From positions 227,001-291,000 of the forward strand of contig CAJNCW010000003.1 in the NCBI GenBank assembly GCA_905221345.1: a stretch of 64,000 bases of DNA. The letters run 5' to 3'. The first letter of the stretch is position 1, and every line of letters begins with the position of its first letter. A program made the position numbers and the translations under genes. This document shows, in pieces, positions 10,035 through 18,749 of the stretch. This stretch comes from a bacterium (GTDB lineage Bacteria; Bacillota; Bacilli; Lactobacillales; Streptococcaceae). The notes under the pieces are model-generated. The model made no database searches. It saw only the letters and a program-made list of their open reading frames with translations, and was not told the DNA's origin.

Positions 10035-11783
10035 ATGAAACGACAAACTGCAAACCAGACGCTCAAGCGTTTGGCTAAGGATTTAGCAAGCCATCCCTTC
10101 CTCCTTTTCCTAGCCTTTCTAGGAACCATTGTCCAAGTTGGCTTATCAATTTACCTACCTATTCTGATTGGACAGGTCATTGACCAGGTCCTGGTGGCTG
10201 GTTCATCACAAGTTTTTTGGCAGATTTTCATTCAGATGATCTTGGTGGTTATAGGAAATACACTGATACAGTGGGCCAATCCTCTTCTTTATAATCGCCT
10301 AATCTTCTCTTATACTAGAGACTTGCGAGAGCGAATTATCCATAAGCTCCATCGTTTACCGATTGCTTTTGTGGATCGGCAGGGCAGTGGAGAGATGGTC
10401 AGTCGTGTAACCACAGACATAGAACAGCTGGCAGCCGGCTTGACCATGATTTTCAATCAATTTTTCATTGGCGTTTTGATGATTTTGGTTAGTATTATAG
10501 CAATGCTCCAAATTCATCTCCTCATGACTCTCTTGGTCTTGTTGTTGACACCACTGTCTATGGTGATTTCACGTTTTATTGCCAAACGATCTTATCATCT
10601 CTTCCAGAAGCAAACAGAGACCAGAGGGATTCAAACTCAGTTGATTGAAGAATCGCTTAGCCAGCAGACCATTATCCAGTCCTTTAATGCTCAGGAAGAG
10701 TTTATTCAAAGACTGCATGAGGCGAATGTCAACTACGCAGGTTATTCTCAGTCAGCTATCTTTTATTCATCAACGGTAAATCCTTCGACTCGCTTTGTCA
10801 ACGCACTCATTTATGCTCTTCTAGCTGGAGTGGGAGCCTATCGTATCATGATGGGGTCCACCTTGACCATTGGGCGTTTAGTGACTTTTTTGAACTATGT
10901 CCAACAGTATACTAAGCCCTTTAACGATATTTCTTCAGTGCTAGCTGAGTTGCAAAGTGCTCTCGCTTGCGCTGAGCGCGTCTATGCTGTCTTAGAAAGT
11001 TCAGAGGTTGCTGAAACAGGCAAGGCAGTCTTGATCAGTGACCAAGTCAAGGGAGCTGTTTCCTTTAAACATGTCTCTTTTGGCTACCATCCTGAGAAGG
11101 TTTTGATTAAGGATTTGTCTATCGATATCCTAGCTGGTAGCAAGGTGGCCATCGTTGGTCCGACAGGTGCTGGAAAATCAACCCTCATCAATCTCCTCAT
11201 GCGTTTTTATCCTATTAACTCGGGAGATATCTTGCTAGATGGTCGTTCCATTTACGACTATACCCGAGCGTCATTGAGACAGCAGTTTGGCATGGTGCTC
11301 CAAGAAACCTGGCTCAAGCAAGGAACCATTCATGATAATATTGCCTTTGGAAATCCTGATGCCAGTCGGGAGCAGGTGATTGCTGCTGCCAAAGCAGCCA
11401 ATGCAGACTTTTTTATCCAACAGTTGCCACAGGGATACGATACCAAGTTGGAAAATGCAGGAGAATCTCTCTCTGTTGGTCAGGCTCAGCTCTTGACCAT
11501 CGCCCGAGTCTTTCTAGCTATCCCAAAGATTCTTATCTTAGATGAAGCGACTTCTTCCATCGATACACGGACAGAAGTGCTAGTACAGGATGCCTTTGCC
11601 AAACTCATGAAGGGGCGCACAAGTTTTATCATTGCTCACCGTTTGTCAACCATTCAGGATGCGGATTTGATTCTTGTCTTGGTAGATGGTGATATTGTGG
11701 AGCATGGCAATCATCAGGACCTCATGGCTAGAAAGGGCAAGTATTACCAAATGCAAAAAGCAGCAGCTTTTAGCTCTGAATAA
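10035..11783 (+). CDS. ABC exporter half-subunit 2 (heterodimer partner)
   Basis: Start chosen at ATG 10035, which follows AAAGGAGG; an upstream in-frame ATG at 10005 lies inside the previous gene without a ribosome site. 582 residues, six membrane segments (about 15-300), Walker A GPTGAGKSTL, and a normal Walker B with glutamate (LILDEATSSID). The ABC signature is degenerate (LSVGQAQLLTIAR in place of LSGGQ). The damaged signature of this subunit and the aspartate Walker B of subunit 1 would lie in the same composite ATP site, which supports a heterodimer. Confidence 0.93.
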   Translation: MKRQTANQTLKRLAKDLASHPFLLFLAFLGTIVQVGLSIYLPILIGQVIDQVLVAGSSQVFWQIFIQMILVVIGNTLIQWANPLLYNRLIFSYTRDLRERIIHKLHRLPIAFVDRQGSGEMVSRVTTDIEQLAAGLTMIFNQFFIGVLMILVSIIAMLQIHLLMTLLVLLLTPLSMVISRFIAKRSYHLFQKQTETRGIQTQLIEESLSQQTIIQSFNAQEEFIQRLHEANVNYAGYSQSAIFYSSTVNPSTRFVNALIYALLAGVGAYRIMMGSTLTIGRLVTFLNYVQQYTKPFNDISSVLAELQSALACAERVYAVLESSEVAETGKAVLISDQVKGAVSFKHVSFGYHPEKVLIKDLSIDILAGSKVAIVGPTGAGKSTLINLLMRFYPINSGDILLDGRSIYDYTRASLRQQFGMVLQETWLKQGTIHDNIAFGNPDASREQVIAAAKAANADFFIQQLPQGYDTKLENAGESLSVGQAQLLTIARVFLAIPKILILDEATSSIDTRTEVLVQDAFAKLMKGRTSFIIAHRLSTIQDADLILVLVDGDIVEHGNHQDLMARKGKYYQMQKAAAFSSE

Positions 11784-11882
11784 TCCTTTCTATTTTAAAA
11801 TCTTATGAACGAAAAAAGTTGCCTTCGGGTGACTTTTTTGTTACAATAGCTAGAAAAATCAGGGTCTTAGAAGGAGAAAACA

Positions 11883-13142
11883 ATGAAAGTCTATCAGCAT
11901 GTAAATATCGTGACTTGTGACCAAGATTTCCATGTTTATTTGGATGGTGTCTTAGCCGTTAAGGACTCCCAAATTGTCTATGTCGGCCAAGAGGAGCCAG
12001 AGATTTTAGAGCAAGCTGAGCAGATTATAGACTATCAGGGAGCCTGGATTATGCCTGGTTTGGTCAATTGCCACACCCATTCTGCTATGACAGGCCTGCG
12101 AGGGATTCGGGATGATAGTAATCTCCATGAATGGCTCAATGACTATATCTGGCCAGCAGAAGCAGGATTTACTCCTGACATGACTACCAAGGCAGTCAAA
12201 GAAGCTCTGACAGAGATGCTCCAGTCAGGGACAACAACCTTCAACGATATGTATAATCCCAATGGTGTGGATATTGAGCAAATTTATCAGGCAGTTAAGG
12301 CTTCCAAGATGCGTTGTTATTTCTCACCGACCCTTTTTTCTTCAGAGGCAGAAACAACTGCTGAGACCATAAGGAGAACTCGAGCCATCATCGAGGAAAT
12401 CTTAGGATATGAAAATCAAAATTTCAAGGTTATGGTAGCACCACATTCTCCCTATAGCTGTAGTAGAGACTTGCTGGAAGCAAGCTTAGATATGGCAAAA
12501 GAGCTGAATATTCCCATCCATATTCATGTGGCGGAGACCAAGGAGGAATCAGGAATTATCTTGAAACGATACGGCAAACGCCCCCTCGCTTTTCTAGATG
12601 AACTTGGGTATTTAGATCATTCGTCTGTCTTTGCTCATGGGGTCGAACTAAACGAGCGAGAAATTGAACGTTTGGCAACTTCTCAAGTAGCTATTGCTCA
12701 TAATCCTATTAGCAACCTCAAACTGGCCTCAGGGATTGCTCCCATCATCCAACTCCAAAAAGCAGGAGTAGCAGTGGGGATTGCGACTGACTCGGTTGCT
12801 TCCAATAATAATCTAGATATGTTCGAGGAAGGACGAACAGCAGCCCTCCTTCAGAAGATGAAGAGTGGAGATGCCAGTCAATTTCCTATCGAAACAGCTC
12901 TCAAAGTTCTGACGATAGAAGGTGCTAAGGTTCTAGGAATGGAAAAGCAGATAGGAAGCCTAGAAGTTGGCAAGCAAGCAGATTTTCTGGTCATTCAACC
13001 ACAAGGAAAAATCCATCTTCAACCTCAGGAAAATATGTTATCTCACCTGGTTTATGCAATCAAATCCAGTGATGTTGACGATGTCTATATTGCAGGAGAA
13101 CAGGTGGTCAAGCAAGGTCAAGTTTTGACAGTAGAACTTTAA
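11883..13142 (+). CDS. Amidohydrolase, MTA/SAH deaminase (TrzA/AtzA) family
   Basis: 419 residues. Metal-ligand motifs: NCHTHSAM (HxH, near residue 64), HIHVAETKEE (central His/Glu), FAHGVELNE, and GIATDSVASNNN with the catalytic aspartate. Known members deaminate S-adenosylhomocysteine or 5'-methylthioadenosine; others act on chloro-triazines or guanine, so the substrate here is not fixed by sequence. It has its own ribosome site (AGAAGGAG) and lies alone between the ABC pair and the ribosomal operon. Confidence 0.85.
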   Translation: MKVYQHVNIVTCDQDFHVYLDGVLAVKDSQIVYVGQEEPEILEQAEQIIDYQGAWIMPGLVNCHTHSAMTGLRGIRDDSNLHEWLNDYIWPAEAGFTPDMTTKAVKEALTEMLQSGTTTFNDMYNPNGVDIEQIYQAVKASKMRCYFSPTLFSSEAETTAETIRRTRAIIEEILGYENQNFKVMVAPHSPYSCSRDLLEASLDMAKELNIPIHIHVAETKEESGIILKRYGKRPLAFLDELGYLDHSSVFAHGVELNEREIERLATSQVAIAHNPISNLKLASGIAPIIQLQKAGVAVGIATDSVASNNNLDMFEEGRTAALLQKMKSGDASQFPIETALKVLTIEGAKVLGMEKQIGSLEVGKQADFLVIQPQGKIHLQPQENMLSHLVYAIKSSDVDDVYIAGEQVVKQGQVLTVEL

Positions 13143-13171
13143 AAAATTTTTAAAAAAAGTTTGCAAAAATC

Positions 13172-13200
13172 TTGCATTCTTTTTTTGTCTATGCTATACT
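13172..13200 (+). promoter_or_regulatory. rplJL operon promoter
   Basis: TTGCAT (13172-13177), a 17-base spacer and TATACT (13195-13200) with an upstream TG (extended -10). It lies at the head of the L10 leader. Confidence 0.75.
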
Positions 13201-13206
13201 TATATA

Positions 13207-13345
13207 CGGTTTGAAAAAACTGCCTAAGACAGTAGGGGAGCTCGACTCATAAATATCCTACCGAGGACAAAACGTATCATGTAAAAAGAAGCGTATTGTA
13301 CTTTCGTGTCTAGGTTTGGGCGCGTTTTTCTTTTGGAAAAATTCC
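13207..13345 (+). ncRNA. L10 leader (autoregulatory leader of rplJ-rplL)
   Basis: Between the promoter and rplJ lies a ~140-base noncoding leader typical of Firmicutes L10 leaders. It has a conserved core (CTGCCTAAGACAGTAGG ... CCTACCGAGGAC) able to form stacked stems that bind the L10-L12 complex. It ends in an A/G-rich arm around 13280 that pairs with GCGCGTTTTTCTTTT as a terminator-like hairpin. Known role: excess L10/L12 binds the leader and reduces rplJL expression. Confidence 0.85.
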
Positions 13346-13378
13346 CCAAGCAAAATAATTACGGAGGTGAACACACTA

Positions 13379-13879
13379 ATGAGTGAAGCAATTATTGCTA
13401 AAAAAGCGGAACTAGTTGACGTAGTAGCTGAAAAAATGAAAGCTGCTGCATCTATCGTCGTTGTTGACGCTCGTGGTTTGACAGTTGAGCAAGATACAGT
13501 TCTTCGTCGTGAGCTTCGTGGAAGCGAAGTTGAGTATAAAGTTATTAAAAACTCAATCTTGCGTCGTGCAGCTGAAAAAGCTGGTCTTGAAGATCTTGCA
13601 TCAGTATTTGTTGGACCATCTGCTGTAGCATTTTCTAACGAAGATGTTATCGCACCAGCGAAAATCTTGAACGACTTTGCTAAAAACGCTGAAGCACTTG
13701 AAATCAAAGGTGGTGCAATCGAAGGCGCTGTCGCATCTAAAGAAGAGATTCTTGCTCTTGCAACTCTTCCAAACCGCGAAGGACTCCTTTCTATGCTCCT
13801 TTCTGTACTTCAAGCGCCAGTGCGCAACGTTGCTCTTGCAGTCAAAGCGGTTGCAGACAACAAAGAAGACGCAGCTTAA
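13379..13879 (+). CDS. rplJ: 50S ribosomal protein L10
   Basis: 166 residues from ATG 13379, which follows GGAGGTGA. An upstream in-frame start at 13316 would lie inside the leader terminator and has no ribosome site. The N-terminal rRNA-binding domain contains [20 protein letters not shown], and the C-terminal helix binds L7/L12 dimers. It forms the base of the ribosomal stalk. Confidence 0.98.
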   Translation: MSEAIIAKKAELVDVVAEKMKAAASIVVVDARGLTVEQDTVLRRELRGSEVEYKVIKNSILRRAAEKAGLEDLASVFVGPSAVAFSNEDVIAPAKILNDFAKNAEALEIKGGAIEGAVASKEEILALATLPNREGLLSMLLSVLQAPVRNVALAVKAVADNKEDAA

Positions 13880-13953
13880 TCTTAAGCTACGCAGCGTAGC
13901 CTAGCTACGGAAAAACTATTATAAAATTAAAAACTTATTTGGAGGAAATAACA
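13880..13953 (+). other. rplJ-rplL intergenic region with hairpin
   Basis: GCTACG-cag-CGTAGC forms a short hairpin just after the rplJ stop. It may help set the higher expression of rplL relative to rplJ. Confidence 0.4.
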
Positions 13954-14322
13954 ATGGCATTGAACATTGAAAACATTATTGCTGAAATTAAAGAAGCTTC
14001 AATCCTTGAATTGAACGACCTTGTAAAAGCTATCGAAGAAGAATTTGGTGTAACTGCAGCTGCTCCTGTAGCTGTAGCTGCAGCTGGTGCTGCTGACGCT
14101 GGTGCTGCTAAAGACTCATTTGACGTTGAGTTGACAGCTGCTGGTGACAAAAAAGTTGGCGTTATCAAAGTTGTACGTGAAATCACTGGTCTTGGACTTA
14201 AAGAAGCTAAAGAACTTGTTGATGGTGCACCAGGTGTCATCAAAGAAGGCGTTCCAACTGCAGAAGCTGAAGAAATCAAAGCTAAATTGGAAGAAGCTGG
14301 AGCTTCAGTTACTCTTAAATAA
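13954..14322 (+). CDS. rplL: 50S ribosomal protein L7/L12
   Basis: 122 residues from ATG 13954 after GGAGGAAAT. N-terminal dimerisation domain, alanine/glycine hinge (about 35-52), and C-terminal factor-binding domain ([20 protein letters not shown]). Four dimers or more form the flexible stalk that recruits translation factors. Its last 15 bases are the ICE attachment core. The stop codon is retained at the junction, so the protein is unaltered. Confidence 0.98.
   Translation: MALNIENIIAEIKEASILELNDLVKAIEEEFGVTAAAPVAVAAAGAADAGAAKDSFDVELTAAGDKKVGVIKVVREITGLGLKEAKELVDGAPGVIKEGVPTAEAEEIKAKLEEAGASVTLK
14308..14322 (+). other. ICE attachment core (att) at the rplL 3' end
   Basis: GTTACTCTTAAATAA is the reverse complement of TTATTTAAGAGTAAC, the known integration core of Tn5252/Tn5253-type ICEs in pneumococci. 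I find no second copy in the window, so only one junction is present. Confidence 0.85.
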
Positions 14323-14420
14323 GAGGCATATACCAATTAGAATTCGGAATACTATAGTATCAGCCTTTTAGAATCGTGAACACATTTTAGAAACTGATAA
14401 ATTAATTTAGTTTCCTACCA

Positions 14421-14456
14421 AAAACCCTACCAAAAATTAATTTGGCAGGGTTTTTC
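14421..14456 (+). terminator. Terminator 1 at the ICE left end
   Basis: AAAACCCTACCAAA pairs with TTTGGCAGGGTTTT (one mismatch, loop AATTAA), followed by T5. It probably ends the rplJL transcript, using ICE sequence. Confidence 0.8.
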
Positions 14457-14475
14457 TTTTTAACAAATTTATCGT

Positions 14476-14507
14476 GGAGAACAATTGAATATTGTTCTCC
14501 TTTTTTT
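14476..14507 (+). terminator. Terminator 2 / possible attenuator before the RepA operon
   Basis: A perfect 10-bp stem (GGAGAACAAT with ATTGTTCTCC), 5-base loop and seven T. It ends only 7 bases before the ribosome site of the next gene, so transcripts reaching that gene from upstream must pass it. Confidence 0.85.
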
Positions 14508-14523
14508 ATTTTCAGGAGGGAAA

Positions 14524-14697
14524 ATGACAAAAGAATTACAATCATCACGCTATATTGTCATTTCATTTTTAGTACGTGAAATGGGAATTGATATTGTTGA
14601 GGCCATCTCTCTTATGGCTGAATTGGAAAAAAGTGGCTTGGTTCGCTTGGAATCAAGTGGAGATTTAACACTCAAAGAACTTGGAGGAGCGTTATGA
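14524..14697 (+). CDS. Small ICE protein of unknown function
   Basis: 57 residues from ATG 14524, chosen because CAGGAGGG lies 6 bases upstream; an earlier in-frame start at 14485 lies in the terminator. Not recognised. It has an amphipathic helical look (VAREMG-like turn, then VEAISLMAELEKSGL) resembling a small winged-helix or DNA-binding fold. It overlaps the RepA start by 4 bases (ATGA), so the two are translationally coupled. Confidence 0.7.
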   Translation: MTKELQSSRYIVISFLVREMGIDIVEAISLMAELEKSGLVRLESSGDLTLKELGGAL

Positions 14698-15473
14698 AAC
14701 GAATTACCGCAAATCAATACCAAACTTCAGAACGGTATTATAAATTACCTAAAATTCTTTTTGAGGATGAGAAATATATGGATATGAAACTAGAAGTAAA
14801 GGTAGCTTATTCTATTCTAAAAGATCGTTTAGAATTATCTCTCAGTCGTGGTTGGATAGATGAAGAAGGAGCAGTCTATTTAGTATTTTCTAATTCTAAA
14901 CTGATGAAGCTGTTAGGTTGTTCGAAGTCAAAATTACTGTCCATCAAAAAAACTCTTAAAGAATATGACTTAATTGATGAAGTCCAACAGTCTTCAAGTG
15001 AGAAAGGAAGACTAGCTAATAAGATTTATTTAGGGGAATTATCTTCTACCCCAGTAGCTAATTCAAACAGGCCTAGTGTTAAAAAAAGACTAGGGCAGGA
15101 TGAAAATGATACGGCCCCCGTCTCACATTTAGCCCCTAGTGAGACTGAAGTTAGTGAGACTAAATATAGTGAGACTGAATCTTTATTTATTGAGGATGAG
15201 GAGGATAGGAATACTCAACCTATCTTGAAAAGAAAAGTAGAAAAGGTCACAAAATATGATCGAGATTATATTTGGGGATTGGTACAGGATCAATTTAGAC
15301 GAGAGGGTTTTTCTGAAACAGCTAGTGAGATTGCTATGACTGATTTTGAGAGAATCTATCAGTATGCTCTAGATAATGTTCACTTTGTTAGACGTGCGGA
15401 AGTTTTAGCTGAATTTGTGTTTAATGGCCTATATTCCATTTGGAATAACCGTGTTAGAAAAGGAGGTGGTTAA
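14694..15473 (+). CDS. Replication initiator, RepA N-terminal domain family
   Basis: 259 residues. Residues 1-115 match the RepA_N winged-helix domain of Firmicutes plasmid initiators (YKLPKILFEDEKYMDMKLEVKVAYSILKDR begins the fold; LVFSNSKLMKLLGCSKSKL is the recognition part). The middle is a polar, threonine/glutamate-rich linker with repeats of the type SETE. The C-terminal ~80 residues are helical. It probably initiates replication of the excised circular ICE. ATGA overlap with the gene before it. Confidence 0.8.
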   Translation: MKRITANQYQTSERYYKLPKILFEDEKYMDMKLEVKVAYSILKDRLELSLSRGWIDEEGAVYLVFSNSKLMKLLGCSKSKLLSIKKTLKEYDLIDEVQQSSSEKGRLANKIYLGELSSTPVANSNRPSVKKRLGQDENDTAPVSHLAPSETEVSETKYSETESLFIEDEEDRNTQPILKRKVEKVTKYDRDYIWGLVQDQFRREGFSETASEIAMTDFERIYQYALDNVHFVRRAEVLAEFVFNGLYSIWNNRVRKGGG

Positions 15474-15474
15474 A

Positions 15475-15576
15475 ATGTCGCCAATCGAGTGGTTATTAGT
15501 TATGCTCATTGTCATTTCAAGTGGTGTGACTATTTGGACATTTATAGTCGGTCAGAAAGGGGTGATAAAGAAATGA
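15475..15576 (+). CDS. 33-residue single-pass membrane peptide
   Basis: ATG 15475 follows AGGAGGTGG at ideal spacing. It encodes MSPIEWLLVM then a hydrophobic stretch to about residue 25, then GQKGVIKK, a positively charged C-terminal end. The stop TGA overlaps the ATG of the methyltransferase (ATGA). The excellent ribosome site and the coupling argue for real translation. Function unknown. Confidence 0.6.
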   Translation: MSPIEWLLVMLIVISSGVTIWTFIVGQKGVIKK

Positions 15577-16931
15577 AATTTATTGATTTATTTTCAGGTA
15601 TCGGGGGTTTTCGACTAGGAATGGAAAGTGTCGGACACGAGTGTATTGGATTTTGTGAGATTGATAAATTTGCTAGGAAATCTTATAAGTCCATTTTTCA
15701 AACAGAAGGAGAAATAGAATTTCATGACATACGAGATGTTTCAGATGACGAATTTAAAAAACTTAGAGGGAAAGTCGATGTCATCTGTGGGGGATTCCCT
15801 TGTCAAGCATTTTCAATCGCAGGAAGACGATTGGGATTTGAAGATACTAGAGGCACTCTGTTCTTTGAAATTGCTCGGGCGACCAAACAAATCCAACCAC
15901 GTTTTCTTTTTCTTGAAAATGTTAAAGGCCTACTCAATCACGATAAGGGACGGACGTTCACCACAATCCTTACCACGCTTGATGAATTGGGGTTTGATGT
16001 TGAGTGGCAGGTGCTTAACAGTAAGGATTTTGGCGTTCCCCAAAACAGAGAGAGGGTGTTTATTATCGGACATTCTAGAAAGAAAGGTACCAGACTCCTA
16101 TTTCCTTTCAGACGAGAAGGTCAAGCAACTAACCCTGAGACTTTGAAAGCACTAGGGAATTTAAATCCATCAAGAAGTGGAATGAGTGGTAAAGTCTATT
16201 ATTCAGAAGGTCTTGCGCCAACCTTAGTTCGTGGAAAAGGAGAAGGATTTAAAGTTGCGATTCCTTGTATGACACCAGATAGATTAAACAAAAGACAAAA
16301 TGGTAGACGTTTCAAGGATAATCAAGAGCCAATGTTTACTTTAAATACTCAGGATCGCCATGGTATTGTCGTTGTTGGAGATTTACCAACTAGCTTTAAG
16401 GAAACTGGTCGCGTCTATGGAAGTGAGGGCTTATCTCCAACACTGACTACGATGCAAGGAGGAGATAAAATCCCCAAAATACTAATTCCAGAACCAATCC
16501 AATTTCTAAAAGTACGGGAAGCAACGAAAAAAGGATATGCTCAAGCAGAGATTGGGGATTCAATCAATTTAGAAAGACCAAGTTCTCAGTATCGTCGTGG
16601 TAGAGTTGGAAAAGGTATAGCGAATACGTTAACAACTAGTGGGCAAATGGGAGTAGTAGTGGCTAGCTATGAAGGGGAAGATAAGCAAGTTTATCATGTA
16701 GCCGGTGTCTTAATTGATGGGCAATTTTACCGTTTGAGGATACGAAGAATCACCCCTAAAGAGTGTTTTAGACTGCAGGGATTTCCTGATTGGGCTTTTG
16801 AAGCTGCTAGAAAAGTCTCTAGTAATAGTCAGCTCTATAAACAAGCTGGTAATAGTGTAACCGTTCCTGTGATTGCCGCAATCGCAATGAAATTAAAAGA
16901 AATAGAGGAAAAAGATGAAAGCGTTAAATAA
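15573..16931 (+). CDS. DNA (cytosine-5) methyltransferase, orphan
   Basis: 452 residues from ATG 15573 (after AAAGGGGTG); an earlier in-frame start at 15489 would overlap the membrane peptide. All core motifs are present: I FIDLFSGIGGFRLG, IV GGFPCQAFS (catalytic Cys), VI FLENVKG, VIII QNRERVFIIG, X QAGNSVTVPV. The target-recognition region lies between about residues 190 and 385 and holds repeated SPTL/TLNT segments. No restriction enzyme is adjacent, so it more likely protects the ICE from host restriction or is regulatory. A cytosine methyltransferase is a known Tn5252 gene. Confidence 0.95.
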   Translation: MKFIDLFSGIGGFRLGMESVGHECIGFCEIDKFARKSYKSIFQTEGEIEFHDIRDVSDDEFKKLRGKVDVICGGFPCQAFSIAGRRLGFEDTRGTLFFEIARATKQIQPRFLFLENVKGLLNHDKGRTFTTILTTLDELGFDVEWQVLNSKDFGVPQNRERVFIIGHSRKKGTRLLFPFRREGQATNPETLKALGNLNPSRSGMSGKVYYSEGLAPTLVRGKGEGFKVAIPCMTPDRLNKRQNGRRFKDNQEPMFTLNTQDRHGIVVVGDLPTSFKETGRVYGSEGLSPTLTTMQGGDKIPKILIPEPIQFLKVREATKKGYAQAEIGDSINLERPSSQYRRGRVGKGIANTLTTSGQMGVVVASYEGEDKQVYHVAGVLIDGQFYRLRIRRITPKECFRLQGFPDWAFEAARKVSSNSQLYKQAGNSVTVPVIAAIAMKLKEIEEKDESVK

Positions 16932-17364
16932 AGAGTCAATACTATATTGTGATGAATTAGAAACAGAATTACATGATGCAGAAATGATGCAGTTGGATGA
17001 ACAAATATTTTTGATGCCCAATTATCCATGTGAGTTTGAAGTGAAATTTTTAGATTATTACCATAAAAAACACAATTACCCACTATTTTATGAATCCTAT
17101 CTTCAAAACATTATGGAATTCCTTGAAAGTCAGGATATAAAGAACGGAGCTGATGCCTTTATAGATGATAATCATAATCTTGTTTTTGTTTTATATGGGC
17201 AAGGCTATCGAGCCGAGGGAAAAGAGGGAATACTTACAACCCAAGTAACTGTAAAAGCTTATGATGAAGACAAGAAATCAATTAACTTCTCCAATTTATT
17301 AGATTCCTTAATCGTCTCAGAATATCAAATGGAACCGAATCTTTGGGAGGTCTCCCATGATTGA
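16915..17364 (+). CDS. Hypothetical ICE protein
   Basis: 149 residues, acidic. It overlaps the methyltransferase end by 17 bases and the next gene by 8, so it is part of the same operon. Not recognised; no transmembrane segment or signal peptide. It is of the kind found with methyltransferase genes in Tn5252-type ICEs. Confidence 0.75.
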   Translation: MKALNKESILYCDELETELHDAEMMQLDEQIFLMPNYPCEFEVKFLDYYHKKHNYPLFYESYLQNIMEFLESQDIKNGADAFIDDNHNLVFVLYGQGYRAEGKEGILTTQVTVKAYDEDKKSINFSNLLDSLIVSEYQMEPNLWEVSHD

Positions 17365-17737
17365 TCTCTATCTAAGTAAAAATAGCCAAAGAAATCAACT
17401 TCTTTTAGAATTCTTCCAAAACTATGGCATTGAGGTATCCTGTCATTCGATTTCTGAAATGACAAGGGATAAATTAATTGAGATGATGAGCTATTCTTCA
17501 GATTGTTTTGAGTTTTTATCTCCCAATTTATTACGATTTAAGAACCGTGACAATTTAAGATTAACGGATTTCATTGAAATGATATTAAAAAATCCTGAAC
17601 TAACCATCAGACTTCCTCTTGCGGTTTCGAATAAAAGAGTTTATCCAAATCTAAATTTGGAGGAAGCTAGAGCTTTATTGCCAAGAGATACGAAACAATT
17701 GATTTACATGGCACAAACACATTATTTATCTAACTAA
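17357..17737 (+). CDS. Spx/ArsC-family protein lacking the CXXC motif
   Basis: 126 residues. It follows the Spx/ArsC thioredoxin-like layout: an N-terminal beta strand (LYLSKNSQRNQLLLEFF), a middle with SEMTRDKLIEMM and FIEMILKNPELTIRLPL, and an end NLEEARALLPRDTK, the Spx C-terminal helix pattern. In Spx the N terminus carries CXXC; here the equivalent is SKNSQRN, with no cysteine. It may therefore bind RNA polymerase alpha CTD like Spx without redox sensing. That role is inferred, not shown. Confidence 0.65.
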   Translation: MIDLYLSKNSQRNQLLLEFFQNYGIEVSCHSISEMTRDKLIEMMSYSSDCFEFLSPNLLRFKNRDNLRLTDFIEMILKNPELTIRLPLAVSNKRVYPNLNLEEARALLPRDTKQLIYMAQTHYLSN

Positions 17738-17749
17738 AGGAGAAGCAAT

Positions 17750-17983
17750 ATGGCTGAACGATTTTGGGAGAACTTGTCCATTATTTTGGCTGAAAGAAAT
17801 ATTAGCTGGATTGAGTTAACCAGAAAAATGTTTGCGGGAGAGTTTCACTATCCAAGTGAATTGAACCGTTTGTATCAAAAGATACGCCACTACAAGATGG
17901 AACAACGAATGCCTCAAAGTCCATGGGTAGAAAGGATTGTGCAGGTATTAGATTTAGATTATGAAGATTTATTTCGGAGGTAA
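17750..17983 (+). CDS. Small HTH-like protein
   Basis: 77 residues after AAAGGAG. The pattern FWENLSIILAERNISWIELTRKMF ... PWVERIVQVLDLDYEDLF resembles a diverged Cro/CI-type helix-turn-helix domain. Probably a DNA-binding regulator in the same operon. Moderate confidence. Confidence 0.65.
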   Translation: MAERFWENLSIILAERNISWIELTRKMFAGEFHYPSELNRLYQKIRHYKMEQRMPQSPWVERIVQVLDLDYEDLFRR

Positions 17984-17985
17984 CT

Positions 17986-18573
17986 ATGAAAAGAATAATT
18001 CCAGTTTATATATTCCAACAAGTAAATGTCCTATTGGTATCTCTATACTTACTGAAATTTCTTTGTATCGGTGAGTTAACTATACTAGAGATTCTCTATG
18101 GAGCGTCACTCATTTCTTTTTTATGGATGTATGGCCAACGCAAACAAGCTCATAAGGTCAATATGAAATCTAGGATAAAATGTCTTGGTATTGGATTCAT
18201 TAGCCTACTGATTATAAGTCTATGTTTTAGCCTAATCCATGCTCAAGGAAGCGCGAATCAAGCAAACTTAATTGGCCTTCAAAATCAAGTTCCTTGGTTT
18301 TCATTTTTATTGTTCTTAATCAATGCGAGTATGGTTGAAGAATTTCTGTATAGAGAAATTTTATGGAACTTGGTCAGAAAATTAGATATCAGAGTTGCAT
18401 TGACAAGTGTTTTGTTCGCTTTAGCTCATCATCCAGGAACTATTCTAGCTTGGTGTTTGTATGTTTCATTGGGAATGTTTTTAGGGATGGTGCGCTATAA
18501 ATCGGACTTATGGGGCAGTATGGGGCTACATTTGGTGTGGAACCTACTAGTTTATAGTTTGCTGCTTTTTTAG
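17986..18573 (+). CDS. CPBP family intramembrane metalloprotease
   Basis: 195 residues with about six membrane segments. Catalytic motifs of the CPBP (Abi) family: EEFLYREILW (EExxxR), LFALAHHPG (HxxxH type) and LHLVWN. In lactic acid bacteria such proteins sit with bacteriocin immunity; in mobile elements the role is uncertain. Two bases after the gene before it. Tn916 is inserted less than 10 bases after its stop codon. Confidence 0.85.
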   Translation: MKRIIPVYIFQQVNVLLVSLYLLKFLCIGELTILEILYGASLISFLWMYGQRKQAHKVNMKSRIKCLGIGFISLLIISLCFSLIHAQGSANQANLIGLQNQVPWFSFLLFLINASMVEEFLYREILWNLVRKLDIRVALTSVLFALAHHPGTILAWCLYVSLGMFLGMVRYKSDLWGSMGLHLVWNLLVYSLLLF

Positions 18574-18581
18574 ACAAACAA

Positions 18582-18600
18582 AGTATAAATTTCTAATTAT
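18582..18600. repeat. Tn916 terminal inverted repeat, int end
   Basis: GTATAAATTTCTAATTATC matches the complement of the other end at 15 of 19 positions. The ~150 bases up to int (18601-18749) hold no gene; they contain the Int arm-binding repeats of the family. Confidence 0.8.
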
Positions 18601-18749
18601 CTTTTTATATTTTCTTAAATGCTCGTAAAGCCTTATTCTATGTGCTTTCGAGTATTTTTACTGTAGGAAGATACTTCACGTTTCTTTGCATATTTCCTCA
18701 TGTCTTAGCTGTCAGAAGTGGTAAATAAGTAGTAAATTCATTTGTACTA

